From assembly GCA_964551035.1 (NCBI GenBank), contig CAZKBK010000002.1, forward strand, positions 62,001 to 126,000: 64,000 nucleotides of DNA. Direction: 5' to 3'. The DNA comes from Chryseosolibacter sp964551035 (GTDB lineage Bacteria; Bacteroidota; Bacteroidia; Cytophagales; Cyclobacteriaceae). This document shows, in pieces, positions 1 through 8,239 of the stretch. The position numbers and the translations under genes were made by a program. Numbering within the stretch: position 1 is the first letter of the stretch; every line of letters begins with the position of its first letter. The notes below the pieces were generated by a model, which ran no database searches, was not told where the DNA came from, and saw nothing but the letters and a program-made list of their open reading frames with translations.

Positions 1-1950
1 GGAATTGTACCCGGAACATCCATTGACCACACCTTTTCGGCAAGTACCTCGTCCCTGCCTGCGGGGATGCACGTGATGGGCGTGCGGACGGAAAATGCCG
101 TTGGCGAATGGAGTGTTCCGCTATATAAACTTGTGTACGTTTTTGGAAATGATCCGATGATCGATGAGGAGATTACGGCGGCGGAATATTTCTTCGACCT
201 TGATCCAGGTGCCGGGGGTGCCACACCGGTGCCCGCATTCACGAGTGACCACGATGTCGATGTTTCCTTTCTGGCCAACACATCATCTCTGACTACTGGC
301 ATGCATGTCCTTGGCATCCGCACGCAAAACAGCCGCGGCTTGTGGAGTGCCACGTCGACAACGACATTGTACGTACAACAGGATCGCTCGATCAGCAGGG
401 TTGAATACTATTTTGACAGTGATCCTGGTCTCGGCAATGGCACGGTCGTCGACATTGACCCGCCCATGTCCGCAATCGATATGGATGTGATCGTCAGCAC
501 CCTGGCGTTACAGGTTGGCGCCCATACGCTCGGCATGAGGGCCGGCCGCGTCGATGAAACGTGGAGTGAAACGTCGACGGCTGCGTTTTCTGTGTGCTCC
601 TATGCAACACCATCCTTCAGCACCGGGACTGTGTGCGCCGGACAACCCGTAACTTTCACCGACGAGTCTACAGGCACATTGCCGGGTGATACTTACGCAT
701 GGGACTTTGATGAAGATGGCGTTACCGACGACAATACCGCCGGAGGCACGTCCTACGCGTATAGCGGGCCCGGTACCTATACAGTGGCATTGACTATCGA
801 CCGGTCCGGATGTTCGGCCAGCTTTTCGTCGACAGTCACCGTAGTGTCTGCCCCTGCACCTAACGCCGGCGCCGACCAGGATCTTTGCGTGAATGATGCT
901 TTGCTTGCCGGGAGCGTTCCGGGAACGGGCGAAGAAGGACTGTGGACGCTGGTTTCGGGAACGGCAACCATCACCGACCCGACAGACCCGGGCACGACGG
1001 TTACCAGCATCATCTCCTATAACACGGTACTCGAATGGACGGTGACCAATACCGTGGGCGGCTGTTCCGGCTCGGACCAGATGGCCATCGTCAGCAACCA
1101 GCCAATAACCACCGGGTTGGTTTCTGCTTCGCTGGCGATCGGGGAGAGCGTGAACCGCGACGTTCAAAACACGGCTGTAGCCAACCCCGGTGACGTATTG
1201 ACGACCACTATTGTGACCGGGCCGACGAAAGGTACTGCGGAGATCGGGTCCAACGGCTCGATCACGTACACGGCAGCGGAAGGAACGGTGGGCGCCGATG
1301 TGGTGGTGTACGAGGTGTGCAACCAGTGCGGCCATTGCGCAGCCAATAACTTTGAAGTAGAGATTATTAACAATCCTCCGGTAATCACGCAGCCGCCGGC
1401 CGTGGTGGTTCAGCCGGGAGAAGCGGTTTCTCTGGAACTGCTGGGGATTATTTCAGATGCCAACAACAACCTCGACCTGTCGTCGCTGACGGTGGTGCAA
1501 CAACCGATCAGTGGTGCAACTGCGAGCATTGACGGGTCCTACCGTCTGATTATCGACTACACGGGTGTGTTTTTTTCAGGCGTCGATCAACTTACGATCC
1601 GTGCGTGTGACCTTTCAGGGGCGTGTGCCGACAACGTTATCCTTATCGAGGTCGACCTTCCGGCGGATCCGCCGGTATTTGTTTACAACGCGCTGTCGCC
1701 GAATGGCGATGGACGCCACGACTTCCTGGAATTGGAGAACATTGAAGCGTATCCGGACAACCATGTCTACATCGTGAACCGTTGGGGTGTTCGGGTATAC
1801 GAGGCCTCGGGCTACAACAATTCGAGCGTGCGGTTTGAGGGAACGGGCAACTCGGGTGGCGCGAAAGATCTTCCGGCGGGCACGTACTACTACAGCGTCG
1901 ACCTTGGAAAGGGTGGCGACAGGGTGACCGGGTTCCTGGTGCTGAAATGA
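1..1950 (+). CDS. T9SS type B repeat/PKD surface adhesin A (5' truncated by window)
   Basis: The reading frame is open from base 1, so the gene starts outside the window; 649 residues are visible. The visible part holds one partial and two complete copies of a repeat of about 95 residues (EYFFD-DPG at its start, H-LG-R and W- at its end), then a PKD domain (about residues 200-285, WDFDEDGVTDD), an Ig-like segment starting at GADQDLC, cadherin/Ig-like segments, and a C-terminal sorting domain with NALSPNGDGRHDF, YIVNRWGVRVYE and LPAGTYYYSVDLG. That last pattern is the gliding-motility-associated type B sorting signal (CHU_C-like) used by type IX secretion. The protein is therefore probably exported and surface attached. 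From base 868 the gene is identical to adhesin B. The porP gene follows 127 bp downstream. The ligand is unknown; adhesion is inferred from architecture. Confidence 0.9.
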   Translation, partial: GIVPGTSIDHTFSASTSSLPAGMHVMGVRTENAVGEWSVPLYKLVYVFGNDPMIDEEITAAEYFFDLDPGAGGATPVPAFTSDHDVDVSFLANTSSLTTGMHVLGIRTQNSRGLWSATSTTTLYVQQDRSISRVEYYFDSDPGLGNGTVVDIDPPMSAIDMDVIVSTLALQVGAHTLGMRAGRVDETWSETSTAAFSVCSYATPSFSTGTVCAGQPVTFTDESTGTLPGDTYAWDFDEDGVTDDNTAGGTSYAYSGPGTYTVALTIDRSGCSASFSSTVTVVSAPAPNAGADQDLCVNDALLAGSVPGTGEEGLWTLVSGTATITDPTDPGTTVTSIISYNTVLEWTVTNTVGGCSGSDQMAIVSNQPITTGLVSASLAIGESVNRDVQNTAVANPGDVLTTTIVTGPTKGTAEIGSNGSITYTAAEGTVGADVVVYEVCNQCGHCAANNFEVEIINNPPVITQPPAVVVQPGEAVSLELLGIISDANNNLDLSSLTVVQQPISGATASIDGSYRLIIDYTGVFFSGVDQLTIRACDLSGACADNVILIEVDLPADPPVFVYNALSPNGDGRHDFLELENIEAYPDNHVYIVNRWGVRVYEASGYNNSSVRFEGTGNSGGAKDLPAGTYYYSVDLGKGGDRVTGFLVLK

Positions 1951-2026
1951 GGTGTGGGATTGGCGGTATCCACGTTTCGTCGCCGCAGTATGCCGTTGTG
2001 ATCGGAAAACTTGTAAATCATTCCAA

Positions 2027-2051
2027 CAGGTCGGGAAAATTCCATGACCTG
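2027..2051 (+). promoter_or_regulatory. Hairpin in the adhesin A-porP spacer
   Basis: CAGGTC at 2027-2032 pairs with GACCTG at 2046-2051, and inside it GGAA can pair with TTCC, giving an interrupted stem. It lies 26 bp before the porP start codon and has no T-run, so it is not a terminator. It may set the adhesin:porP expression ratio by mRNA processing or translational control; this is inference. An identical copy is at 7261-7285. Confidence 0.4.
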
Positions 2052-2077
2052 GCAGTCTACCATAAAATACCTTGCCT

Positions 2078-2995
2078 ATGCAGTGTGTACGCCTTGTTTT
2101 CCTGGCGGTGCTGGTGGCTTTCACTTTTCCTGCACGCTCCCAGCAGGATCCACTCGCCTCGCAATATCACCTGAATCCTGCGATGATGAATCCGGCGTAC
2201 TCGGGCCTCTACAACAGTTTCATGGTTAACGTGAACAGCAGGTTGCAGTGGATGGGTATGGAGGGCAGCCCTTTTTCGAACTTTTTAACGGTAACGACGT
2301 CGATCATTGAAAAGAAAGTCGGCGGTGGTGTGATGTTCAGCCAGGATAACCTGGGCATTACCAGCAACACGGAGTTTGCGCTGATGGGCGCATATCGGAT
2401 ACAGACGGGGTCGAGCACTTTTGCGTTCGGATTGCAGGGCGGGATGGTCAATATCAAACACAAGCAGAATGACCTTAACCTTCGCTACAGCGATGATCCG
2501 TTTTTCCTGCCGGAGACGGTGCGGACGTCGATGCGTCCGAATTTCGGTGCGGGTATCGCGCTGATGAGCGACAAGTATTACATCGGCCTGTCGGCGCCAC
2601 GCCTGATGAACGTGAGCTTCGACGACGGTTTGACGAACAGCACGGTTTACAACAGGCACTTTTACGGGTCGCTTGCGTTCATCCTTGACGTTACGGCATT
2701 TATGAAACTCAAGCCGGTGGCGCTGGTGCGCTATGTTGAGGGTGCTCCGTTGTCGTACGACATTGGCGCGAACGTGCTATGGAACCACAAGTTCTGGTTT
2801 GGCGCCTACACGCGGAACTTCACCACACAGGGTGCGATGTTCCAGTTGCTCGTCAACGAGACGGTGCGCTTGGGCTACGCGTTGGAGGTTCCGACGTCGA
2901 AGAATATTGAGACAAGATTTCTGAGCCACGAGATTGTCATTGGGATCGACCTTTCGTTGTTCAGCGACCAGGAGGCTTATCTGAGATATTTTTAA
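2078..2995 (+). CDS. PorP/SprF family type IX secretion outer-membrane protein, copy 1
   Basis: 305 residues with a signal peptide (MQCVRLVFLAVLVAFTFPARS). The mature start QDPLASQYHLNPAMMNPAYS is the characteristic N-terminus of PorP/SprF proteins, which form outer-membrane beta-barrel-like components of T9SS. SprF-type members are needed for secretion of proteins with type B sorting domains, and such a protein is encoded directly upstream. I chose ATG 2078 over TTG 2072 because it gives a clean signal peptide. The whole gene is identical to that at 7312-8229. A beta-helix gene begins 12 bp after the stop, which suggests one transcript. Partnership with the adjacent adhesin is inferred from gene order and family knowledge. 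Confidence 0.9.
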   Translation: MQCVRLVFLAVLVAFTFPARSQQDPLASQYHLNPAMMNPAYSGLYNSFMVNVNSRLQWMGMEGSPFSNFLTVTTSIIEKKVGGGVMFSQDNLGITSNTEFALMGAYRIQTGSSTFAFGLQGGMVNIKHKQNDLNLRYSDDPFFLPETVRTSMRPNFGAGIALMSDKYYIGLSAPRLMNVSFDDGLTNSTVYNRHFYGSLAFILDVTAFMKLKPVALVRYVEGAPLSYDIGANVLWNHKFWFGAYTRNFTTQGAMFQLLVNETVRLGYALEVPTSKNIETRFLSHEIVIGIDLSLFSDQEAYLRYF

Positions 2996-3007
2996 CCAAA
3001 GGATGAT

Positions 3008-4114
3008 ATGAAGCGAATAAATGTTAAGGTATGGACCACCCTGCTCCTGTTTTTGAGTGGGATCACAGGTAACCAGGCGATTGCGCAGACGATCCGGATT
3101 GCCAACAATAATCCGGGAGCGACCCCGGGAACAAACGTCCACACGGGGGAGACCGCGTTTCAGGATGCGATCGATGCCTCGGTAAGCGGAGATATCATCC
3201 ACGTTGTGCCGAGTTCGGTAGATTATGGAGATGGCATCGTTACTAACAAAAGCCTGACGATACTCGGGATCGGACTGAATTCTCAAAAGCACATAGGGCA
3301 ACGGTCGATGGTAGGAGATATCAGTTTGAACGAGACCGGATCTTCGGGAACCCGGATATCGGGTTTGCATATGACCCGCCTTCTTCTTGCGAACAGCAGC
3401 GCTTCGCCGACCTATACCGTGTCGAACGTCTTGCTGGAAAACTGCCAGGTTCGGACGGTGATCGGACCGAGTTTTTCCAATACTGTCGCCAATCTGATCG
3501 TGCGGAACTGCATTTTTAATTCTTCAAATGTGACCAGTGACCCTCAGGCGTTCGAACTGTTGACAACTTCAGGTGTGATCATAACGAACAACATTATTCA
3601 GGGTGGATGCTGTGTGAACGGAGCGATAGCGGGAGATGGATTGGTAGTTGAGAACAATCTTTTTTACTACAACAACACGGGGTTTGTATTTCAGGGCGTC
3701 CATAATTCAACAATCCGGAACAACATCTTTTATGGAACCAGTCCATCGTTGGACGGGTTCGCCAATAATGGCAATGTAACTAGTCATAACCTTGTTTTCA
3801 GCACGGGGGATACCAATTTCACCGATGGCACAGACGGCAATACAGACGGTGGCGGAAATATTTCAGGTGACCCCCTGTTGGCGAATCTGCCCACGGGCTC
3901 TGGCGACTGGAACTACAGCTACGACATTACGCTGCAGACGGGATCGCCTGCACTCCTCACCGGCTCCGATGGAACCGATATAGGACCTAGCGGCGGCGCC
4001 ACGCCATTTGATCCCGAGGGTACATTCCTTCCGCTCGTCCAGGAGATCAATATGCCGTCGATCGTAACGAAGGGCACCGATCTGGAGGTCAACATCAAGG
4101 CAAAAGGCAACTGA
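3008..4114 (+). CDS. Secreted right-handed beta-helix-like protein B
   Basis: 368 residues with an N-terminal signal peptide (cleavage near AIAQ, about residue 27). The mature protein is rich in NN and I/V-x-N-N motifs (NNIIQGG, VENNLFYYNN, IRNNIFYG), as in parallel beta-helix proteins of the pectate-lyase/NosD type. No catalytic motif is recognised. It is a clear paralogue of the protein at 8240-9349, with shared IRIANNNP near the N-terminus, a central CC pair, and the C-terminal tail EGTFLPLVQE...IKAKGN. It lacks an obvious T9SS sorting domain, so the exit route is unclear. It lies 12 bp after porP copy 1 and 40 bp before adhesin B, so it belongs to the cassette. The function is unknown. 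Confidence 0.85.
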   Translation: MKRINVKVWTTLLLFLSGITGNQAIAQTIRIANNNPGATPGTNVHTGETAFQDAIDASVSGDIIHVVPSSVDYGDGIVTNKSLTILGIGLNSQKHIGQRSMVGDISLNETGSSGTRISGLHMTRLLLANSSASPTYTVSNVLLENCQVRTVIGPSFSNTVANLIVRNCIFNSSNVTSDPQAFELLTTSGVIITNNIIQGGCCVNGAIAGDGLVVENNLFYYNNTGFVFQGVHNSTIRNNIFYGTSPSLDGFANNGNVTSHNLVFSTGDTNFTDGTDGNTDGGGNISGDPLLANLPTGSGDWNYSYDITLQTGSPALLTGSDGTDIGPSGGATPFDPEGTFLPLVQEINMPSIVTKGTDLEVNIKAKGN

Positions 4115-4126
4115 AATCCCAACTAA

Positions 4127-4156
4127 ATAGCGGTGTCACAGCCACTATTCCGCTAT
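4127..4156 (+). promoter_or_regulatory. Inverted repeat covering the adhesin B start codon
   Basis: ATAGCGG at 4127-4133 can pair with CCGCTAT at 4150-4156; the second arm includes the first two bases of the adhesin B ATG (4155). The 16-base loop contains CTATT (4145-4149), which could alternatively pair with AATAG at 4126-4130. The structure could hide the initiation codon. No equivalent is visible before adhesin C. A regulatory role is only inferred. Confidence 0.35.
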
Positions 4157-7100
4157 GAATAGAATTACTGTCATGGCCTTAGTTCTGGCGGCGGCGCCTC
4201 TGCTGCTTTCCGCGCAGGATGCAGACATTGTGGAGATCGAGTATTACATCGACACCGATCCGGGCGTTGGTCTTGGTACATCCGTTATTCTGTCGCCGTC
4301 TTCTGCGCAGATTGTCGACATCACCATTCCCACCGGAACGTTCGCCACAGGCACGCACGTTCTTGTCGTTCGCGCAAGGGACCTGAACGATGTTTGGAGT
4401 ATTATGGAGTCGCGGCCGTTTTACGTGACAGCGACGTCCATTGCCAGCGATGCCTCGATTACGTCGATGGAGTATTTTCTTGACACCGATCCGGGGCCCG
4501 GTAACGGTACTGCCATGAGCATTTCCCCCGCAGCAACCATTGACCTACTTGAAAATATTTCGACCGGGTCGCTCACAGAAGGATTTCACATCCTGAATAT
4601 CCGTGCACAGGACAGCGACGGAAACAGGAGCATTACCGAATCACGCCCGTTCTACGTTAGCGCTCCGGATTTCGTATCGGATGCGAGCCTCGTGAAGATG
4701 GAGTACTTTCTAGACACGGATCCCGGGCCGGGAAGCGGCGTCGACATTCCCTTTACGGCAGGGACAGCGGTGGATATTGTCGAGAACGTTCCGACCGGCG
4801 CGCTCACATTTGGTTTCCACGTTCTTCATGTCCGGTCACAAGATGCCGACGGGTCCTGGAGTATCCCCGAGTCGCGGCCGTTCTTTGTGACGGATGCTGG
4901 AGTTCTGTCGCCGGCGAATATTACCGCAATGGAATATTTCTTTGACAACGACCCCGGATATGGAAATGGAACGGGCATCGCCATAACGCCCGGAGTCAGC
5001 TTAGACCTGGACGCCATCATTTCAACGACGTCGATTTCAGAGGGATTTCATGTCATTCACATTCGCGCCCAGGATGAGGACGGCGTGTGGGGATTGAGCG
5101 AGTCACGTGCAGTTTTCGTTGATGGCCTCGGTCAGGTCACGCGCGTGGAATACTTCGTCGATACCGACCCGGGAGAGGGCAGCGCAACCCCGGTGCCGGT
5201 AACCACAGCCCCCGAGATTGATATCAATGTGGCGGTTCCTACGACGTCCTTGCCGGAAGGAGACCACACCCTGGGCGTGCGCGTTGGCCGGGTAGACCTG
5301 TGGAGCGATGTGTTTACGGTGGACTTCTCCCTATGCACGGATCCCGTGCCGGATTTTAACACGGATGTCGCCTGTGTTGGTGGTGTGACCACATTCACCG
5401 ACAATTCAACCAATGCCACAGGTGGAACATACCGTTGGGATTTTGATTCTGACGGCACCGAGGATGATGCCACGGTTGGGAACACGAGCTTCGCCTATGC
5501 CGCTGCCGGAACGTACATGGCCACCCTCACGATCGACCGGTTCGGCTGTTCGGATGTTTTTTCTGCTACCGTCACTGTGGGTGATGTTCCTGTCTCCGAC
5601 TCGGGACCGGACCAGGACCTGTGTGTGGACTTTACCACGATGGCGGCCAACGCACCCGCGGCAGGGGAGACGGGAATGTGGAGCATCGTGTCAGGGACGG
5701 CGACAATCACCGACGCGACGAATCCCGGCACGACCGTCACCGCCATTGATCCTGGAAATCTGACCCTGGGGTGGACGGTGACTAACACCACAACCGGGTG
5801 CTCAACGACCAGCCAAACCGTTGTGATTTCCAGTGCAGGCCCCATTGTCGCCTTCTCCTCGGACATTGTTTGCGAAGGAAGCGAGACCACTTTTACAGAC
5901 AACTCGCAGAACGCGACGGAGGCAAACTACCAGTGGGACTACGACAGCGACGGCACGATTGACGATACGGGAAACGGGGCGACGTCGCACAGCTATCCCG
6001 CTGCGGGGACCTACAACGCTACGCTGACCATCGAATCCAACGGATGCACGGATTCACAGGTCATTGCCGTCACCGTGGAACCCGGCCCGGTGGCCGACGC
6101 TGGCGCCGACCAGGATCTTTGCGTGAATGATGCTTTGCTTGCCGGGAGCGTTCCGGGAACGGGCGAAGAAGGACTGTGGACGCTGGTTTCGGGAACGGCA
6201 ACCATCACCGACCCGACAGACCCGGGCACGACGGTTACCAGCATCATCTCCTATAACACGGTACTCGAATGGACGGTGACCAATACCGTGGGCGGCTGTT
6301 CCGGCTCGGACCAGATGGCCATCGTCAGCAACCAGCCAATAACCACCGGGTTGGTTTCTGCTTCGCTGGCGATCGGGGAGAGCGTGAACCGCGACGTTCA
6401 AAACACGGCTGTAGCCAACCCCGGTGACGTATTGACGACCACTATTGTGACCGGGCCGACGAAAGGTACTGCGGAGATCGGGTCCAACGGCTCGATCACG
6501 TACACGGCAGCGGAAGGAACGGTGGGCGCCGATGTGGTGGTGTACGAGGTGTGCAACCAGTGCGGCCATTGCGCAGCCAATAACTTTGAAGTAGAGATTA
6601 TTAACAATCCTCCGGTAATCACGCAGCCGCCGGCCGTGGTGGTTCAGCCGGGAGAAGCGGTTTCTCTGGAACTGCTGGGGATTATTTCAGATGCCAACAA
6701 CAACCTCGACCTGTCGTCGCTGACGGTGGTGCAACAACCGATCAGTGGTGCAACTGCGAGCATTGACGGGTCCTACCGTCTGATTATCGACTACACGGGT
6801 GTGTTTTTTTCAGGCGTCGATCAACTTACGATCCGTGCGTGTGACCTTTCAGGGGCGTGTGCCGACAACGTTATCCTTATCGAGGTCGACCTTCCGGCGG
6901 ATCCGCCGGTATTTGTTTACAACGCGCTGTCGCCGAATGGCGATGGACGCCACGACTTCCTGGAATTGGAGAACATTGAAGCGTATCCGGACAACCATGT
7001 CTACATCGTGAACCGTTGGGGTGTTCGGGTATACGAGGCCTCGGGCTACAACAATTCGAGCGTGCGGTTTGAGGGAACGGGCAACTCGGGTGGCGCGAAA

Positions 7101-7184
7101 GATCTTCCGGCGGGCACGTACTACTACAGCGTCGACCTTGGAAAGGGTGGCGACAGGGTGACCGGGTTCCTGGTGCTGAAATGA
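4155..7184 (+). CDS. T9SS type B repeat/PKD surface adhesin B (1009 aa)
   Basis: A complete adhesin with signal peptide (residues 1-20, ending LLLSAQ). Five tandem repeats of about 95 residues follow (about 21-395), each with EY-hydrophobic-D-DPG-G at the front, then HxLxxR-Q/R-D, a W, and ESR-F-V. After these come PKD domain 1 (WDFDSDGTEDD), an Ig-like segment (GPDQDLC), PKD domain 2 (WDYDSDGTIDD), a second Ig-like segment (GADQDLC), cadherin/Ig-like segments, and the type B sorting domain in the last 85 residues or so (NALSPNGDGRHDF, NRWGVRVYE, AGTYYYSVDL). Everything from base 6102 onward is identical to adhesin A, while the N-terminal repeats differ in sequence. It probably acts at the cell surface after T9SS export and anchoring; binding partners are unknown. 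porP copy 2 follows. Confidence 0.92.
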   Translation: MNRITVMALVLAAAPLLLSAQDADIVEIEYYIDTDPGVGLGTSVILSPSSAQIVDITIPTGTFATGTHVLVVRARDLNDVWSIMESRPFYVTATSIASDASITSMEYFLDTDPGPGNGTAMSISPAATIDLLENISTGSLTEGFHILNIRAQDSDGNRSITESRPFYVSAPDFVSDASLVKMEYFLDTDPGPGSGVDIPFTAGTAVDIVENVPTGALTFGFHVLHVRSQDADGSWSIPESRPFFVTDAGVLSPANITAMEYFFDNDPGYGNGTGIAITPGVSLDLDAIISTTSISEGFHVIHIRAQDEDGVWGLSESRAVFVDGLGQVTRVEYFVDTDPGEGSATPVPVTTAPEIDINVAVPTTSLPEGDHTLGVRVGRVDLWSDVFTVDFSLCTDPVPDFNTDVACVGGVTTFTDNSTNATGGTYRWDFDSDGTEDDATVGNTSFAYAAAGTYMATLTIDRFGCSDVFSATVTVGDVPVSDSGPDQDLCVDFTTMAANAPAAGETGMWSIVSGTATITDATNPGTTVTAIDPGNLTLGWTVTNTTTGCSTTSQTVVISSAGPIVAFSSDIVCEGSETTFTDNSQNATEANYQWDYDSDGTIDDTGNGATSHSYPAAGTYNATLTIESNGCTDSQVIAVTVEPGPVADAGADQDLCVNDALLAGSVPGTGEEGLWTLVSGTATITDPTDPGTTVTSIISYNTVLEWTVTNTVGGCSGSDQMAIVSNQPITTGLVSASLAIGESVNRDVQNTAVANPGDVLTTTIVTGPTKGTAEIGSNGSITYTAAEGTVGADVVVYEVCNQCGHCAANNFEVEIINNPPVITQPPAVVVQPGEAVSLELLGIISDANNNLDLSSLTVVQQPISGATASIDGSYRLIIDYTGVFFSGVDQLTIRACDLSGACADNVILIEVDLPADPPVFVYNALSPNGDGRHDFLELENIEAYPDNHVYIVNRWGVRVYEASGYNNSSVRFEGTGNSGGAKDLPAGTYYYSVDLGKGGDRVTGFLVLK

Positions 7185-7260
7185 GGTGTGGGATTGGCGG
7201 TATCCACGTTTCGTCGCCGCAGTATGCCGTTGTGATCGGAAAACTTGTAAATCATTCCAA

Positions 7261-7285
7261 CAGGTCGGGAAAATTCCATGACCTG
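7261..7285 (+). promoter_or_regulatory. Hairpin in the adhesin B-porP spacer
   Basis: Identical copy of the element at 2027-2051: CAGGTC...GACCTG arms with GGAA/TTCC inside, 26 bp before the porP copy 2 start. Its role is not known. Confidence 0.4.
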
Positions 7286-7311
7286 GCAGTCTACCATAAA
7301 ATACCTTGCCT

Positions 7312-8229
7312 ATGCAGTGTGTACGCCTTGTTTTCCTGGCGGTGCTGGTGGCTTTCACTTTTCCTGCACGCTCCCAGCAGGATCCACTCGCCTCGCAATA
7401 TCACCTGAATCCTGCGATGATGAATCCGGCGTACTCGGGCCTCTACAACAGTTTCATGGTTAACGTGAACAGCAGGTTGCAGTGGATGGGTATGGAGGGC
7501 AGCCCTTTTTCGAACTTTTTAACGGTAACGACGTCGATCATTGAAAAGAAAGTCGGCGGTGGTGTGATGTTCAGCCAGGATAACCTGGGCATTACCAGCA
7601 ACACGGAGTTTGCGCTGATGGGCGCATATCGGATACAGACGGGGTCGAGCACTTTTGCGTTCGGATTGCAGGGCGGGATGGTCAATATCAAACACAAGCA
7701 GAATGACCTTAACCTTCGCTACAGCGATGATCCGTTTTTCCTGCCGGAGACGGTGCGGACGTCGATGCGTCCGAATTTCGGTGCGGGTATCGCGCTGATG
7801 AGCGACAAGTATTACATCGGCCTGTCGGCGCCACGCCTGATGAACGTGAGCTTCGACGACGGTTTGACGAACAGCACGGTTTACAACAGGCACTTTTACG
7901 GGTCGCTTGCGTTCATCCTTGACGTTACGGCATTTATGAAACTCAAGCCGGTGGCGCTGGTGCGCTATGTTGAGGGTGCTCCGTTGTCGTACGACATTGG
8001 CGCGAACGTGCTATGGAACCACAAGTTCTGGTTTGGCGCCTACACGCGGAACTTCACCACACAGGGTGCGATGTTCCAGTTGCTCGTCAACGAGACGGTG
8101 CGCTTGGGCTACGCGTTGGAGGTTCCGACGTCGAAGAATATTGAGACAAGATTTCTGAGCCACGAGATTGTCATTGGGATCGACCTTTCGTTGTTCAGCG
8201 ACCAGGAGGCTTATCTGAGATATTTTTAA
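7312..8229 (+). CDS. PorP/SprF family type IX secretion outer-membrane protein, copy 2
   Basis: 305 residues, identical in protein and DNA to copy 1 at 2078-2995. It has the same signal peptide and the PorP/SprF N-terminal signature NPAMMNPAYSGLYNSF. The start is ATG 7312. It probably assists export or anchoring of type B sorting-domain proteins such as the adhesin just upstream. A beta-helix gene starts 10 bp after the stop, behind AAAAGGTAG, a rare strong-looking ribosome-binding site. Because the sorting domain and this protein were copied together, any specific pairing between them is kept in both cassettes. Confidence 0.9.
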   Translation: MQCVRLVFLAVLVAFTFPARSQQDPLASQYHLNPAMMNPAYSGLYNSFMVNVNSRLQWMGMEGSPFSNFLTVTTSIIEKKVGGGVMFSQDNLGITSNTEFALMGAYRIQTGSSTFAFGLQGGMVNIKHKQNDLNLRYSDDPFFLPETVRTSMRPNFGAGIALMSDKYYIGLSAPRLMNVSFDDGLTNSTVYNRHFYGSLAFILDVTAFMKLKPVALVRYVEGAPLSYDIGANVLWNHKFWFGAYTRNFTTQGAMFQLLVNETVRLGYALEVPTSKNIETRFLSHEIVIGIDLSLFSDQEAYLRYF

Positions 8230-8239
8230 AAGGTAGTTT

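Larger units (their letters stand above)
868..2995 (+). repeat. 2128-bp direct repeat, copy 1 (adhesin 3' half plus porP)
   Basis: The sequence from 868 matches 6102 onward at a constant offset of 5234 bp, through the intergenic spacer and to the last base of the porP stop codon. I found no mismatch in the stretches compared, and translations in all frames agree. The base before the repeat (867 c versus 6101 t) and the base after it (2996 c versus 8230 a) differ. It covers the Ig-like segments, the sorting domain, the spacer with its hairpin, and the whole porP gene. Confidence 0.95.
6102..8229 (+). repeat. 2128-bp direct repeat, copy 2 (adhesin 3' half plus porP)
   Basis: Second copy of the repeat at 868-2995, in the same orientation, 5234 bp away. 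It starts at the codons for Gly-Ala-Asp of the GADQDLC motif of adhesin B and ends at the last base of the porP stop codon. The 3106 bp between the copies (2996-6101) hold the beta-helix B gene and the unique N-terminal part of adhesin B. Crossing over between the copies would remove exactly one cassette. Confidence 0.95.

Noticed and set aside
508..1335. 275-codon minus-strand frame in adhesin A (copied in adhesin B)
   Set aside because: It lies opposite the adhesin coding region, crosses the repeat boundary, and has no family features; its duplicate simply reflects the DNA repeat.
868..8229. The long direct repeats as an insertion sequence or phage element
   Set aside because: No transposase, integrase, terminal inverted repeats or target-site duplications; the repeats hold only cassette genes and their boundaries fall in a domain motif and at a stop codon.
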